Shown here piece by piece: positions 34,218 through 35,790 of a DNA stretch of 35,790 nucleotides. Position numbers and translations under genes: made by a program. The stretch comes from an uncultured Clostridia bacterium. Its GTDB lineage: Bacteria > Bacillota > Clostridia > Christensenellales > CAG-917. The notes beneath the pieces were generated by a model. That model was given only the letters and a program-made list of their open reading frames with translations, ran no database searches and was not told the DNA's origin. The stretch covers positions 1 to 35,790 of the forward strand of contig CANREO010000003.1 of NCBI GenBank assembly GCA_947629635.1, in the 5' to 3' direction. The stretch's first letter is position 1. Each line of letters starts with the position of its first letter.

Positions 34218-35790
34218 TTATCTTACACTTTCGATATATGCTTTTATGTTGCTCGCGTTTTCGTAAACAACCAATTTTTTGCCTTTTGGCACGAGCAGGG
34301 TGGGCGCTTTCTTTACGCCGTAGGCTCTTGTAATATCCGCATTGTCCTCCGCGTCTATGACCGTATATTTGATGCCTGCCTTGTCAAGCATGCTCTTGGC
34401 CATCTTGCAGTTTGGGCAGGTCTTGGTAGTGAAAATGAGGATGCCGTCGAGTTTTGATGCGTCGACTTTTGTGGGCTCTGTTGCAGGAATTTCATTTTGC
34501 GGCGCGGCGTTTTTTATCTCCTGTTTGCCTCTGACCATGGGCGCCTCGTCGGTGCACACGAATTCGCTTATCGGCTTGCCGTGATATTGCGAAGTGGCAA
34601 TGTCGTAAACTTTGCGCTCTTTAAATTCCGCCACCTTGCCGTCATTCCAATTTTGAACGGGACGATAATATCCTGTGATGCGGCTGTAGACTTCCGTCTT
34701 CTTGCCGCAGATGGGGCAAACGTATTGCTCGCCTTCCAGATACCCGTGATCAGCGCAAATGGAATATGTCGGGGAGAGTGTATAGTAGGGCAGTTTATAA
34801 TTTTCGGCGATTTTTCTGACGAGGTTTGCCGCCGCCTGCCAACTGTCGAGCTTTTGCCCGAGGAAGGCATGGAAAACAGTGCCCGACGTGTATAGCGTCT
34901 GCAATTCGTCTTGAATGTCGAGCGCGGAGAAGATGTCCGACGTATAGCCCACCGGCAGGTGCGAACTGTTGGTATAATAAGGCGTGTTGTCGGCGCTCTT
35001 TGCGCAGATGATGTTGGGATATTTTTCTCTGTCGTGTTTTGCAAGCCTATACGACGTGCTTTCGGCCGGAGTCGCTTCGAGGTTGTAAAGGTCGCCGTAT
35101 TCTTCTTGATAGTCGCTCAACTTGTTGCGCATGAAGTTGAGTGTCTTCTTGGTGAACTCCTGCGCTTCGGGATGCGTGAGGTCTTTGCCAACCCAACGGG
35201 CGTTGAGGCAGGCTTCGTTCATTCCCACGAGTCCGATTGTGGAAAAGTGGTTGCTGAATGTGCCGAGATATCTCTTTGTGTAGGGGTACAGACCTTCGTC
35301 AAGCAACTTTGTGATGACGTTGCGTTTGATTTTCAGAGAGCGCGCCGCAATGTCCATAAGGTGCTCGAGCTCTTTGAAATATTCCTCTTCGGTTGTGGAA
35401 ACATAGGCTATGCGAGGCATATTTATTGTTACGACGCCAACGGATCCGGTGGATTCGCCGCTGCCGAAGAAACCGCCCGATTTCTTGCGGAGCTCTCTCA
35501 AGTCCAGCCTCAGGCGGCAGCACATGCTGCGCACGTCGCTCGGCTCCATATCGCTGTTGATATAGTTGGAGAAGTAGGGCGTGCCGTACTTCGAAGTCAT
35601 GGTGAAGAGCAGACGGTTGTTTTCGGTGTCGGACCAATCGAAGTCCTTTGTGATCGAATATGTGGGAATGGGATATTGGAAACCTCTTCCGTTTGCATCG
35701 CCCTCTATCATGATTTCGATGAACGCTTTATTTATCATGCGCATCTCGTCGACGCAATCTTTATACTTGAAGTCCATATCCTTGCCGCCT
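34218..35790 (-). CDS. nrdD: Anaerobic (class III) ribonucleoside-triphosphate reductase, C-terminal part, fused to a glutaredoxin/thioredoxin-like domain (5' end outside window)
   Basis: YVCPICGKKTEVYSRITGYYRPVQNWNDGKVAEFKER (Zn site and glycyl-radical region) followed by a linker and ILIFTTKTCPNCKMAKSMLDKAGIKYTVIDAEDNADITRAYGVKKAPTLLV. Confidence 0.93.
   Translation of the reverse strand, partial: GGKDMDFKYKDCVDEMRMINKAFIEIMIEGDANGRGFQYPIPTYSITKDFDWSDTENNRLLFTMTSKYGTPYFSNYINSDMEPSDVRSMCCRLRLDLRELRKKSGGFFGSGESTGSVGVVTINMPRIAYVSTTEEEYFKELEHLMDIAARSLKIKRNVITKLLDEGLYPYTKRYLGTFSNHFSTIGLVGMNEACLNARWVGKDLTHPEAQEFTKKTLNFMRNKLSDYQEEYGDLYNLEATPAESTSYRLAKHDREKYPNIICAKSADNTPYYTNSSHLPVGYTSDIFSALDIQDELQTLYTSGTVFHAFLGQKLDSWQAAANLVRKIAENYKLPYYTLSPTYSICADHGYLEGEQYVCPICGKKTEVYSRITGYYRPVQNWNDGKVAEFKERKVYDIATSQYHGKPISEFVCTDEAPMVRGKQEIKNAAPQNEIPATEPTKVDASKLDGILIFTTKTCPNCKMAKSMLDKAGIKYTVIDAEDNADITRAYGVKKAPTLLVPKGKKLVVYENASNIKAYIESVR

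Overview
The window looks like the chromosomal replication-origin and partition neighbourhood of a spore-forming Bacillota, probably clostridial (inferred from Spo0A, YyaC and Soj/Spo0J-type ParAB). Left to right: gyrB (partial, -), a membrane-anchored DUF4838 glycosidase-like protein (-), a ~1.2 kb AT-rich non-coding region with parS sites, an MTA/SAH nucleosidase (-), rsmG, parA, parB, recF (-), dnaA, dnaN (-), a DnaA-box cluster (candidate oriC), a Cys/His-rich metal permease (-), a membrane-anchored sialidase, tRNA-Asn (-), a 1370-aa repeat envelope protein plus a CvpA-like protein (-), yyaC, an operon of three uncharacterised membrane proteins with highly charged tails, a U32 peptidase and proS (-), a divergent bPH-domain/XRE pair with twin palindromic operators, a Zn-ribbon/hyperacidic protein (-), spo0A, a HAD phosphatase, a thioredoxin reductase, and the C-terminal part of a class III RNR (NrdD) fused to a redoxin domain. 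No CRISPR array, prophage or transposon was seen. The best leads are: (1) a recurrent promoter layout in which the -10 element ends 6-11 nt before the ATG with no Shine-Dalgarno (rsmG, parA, recF, dnaA, permease, XRE, HAD), implying leaderless mRNAs for core replication and partition genes, while neighbouring genes have normal SDs; (2) the unknown envelope proteins at 14.9-19.8 kb and 21-27 kb; (3) the breakup of the dnaA-dnaN-recF-gyrB order by single-gene inversions; (4) the NrdD-redoxin fusion next to TrxB. Homology calls are from reading the translations; no database search was run.
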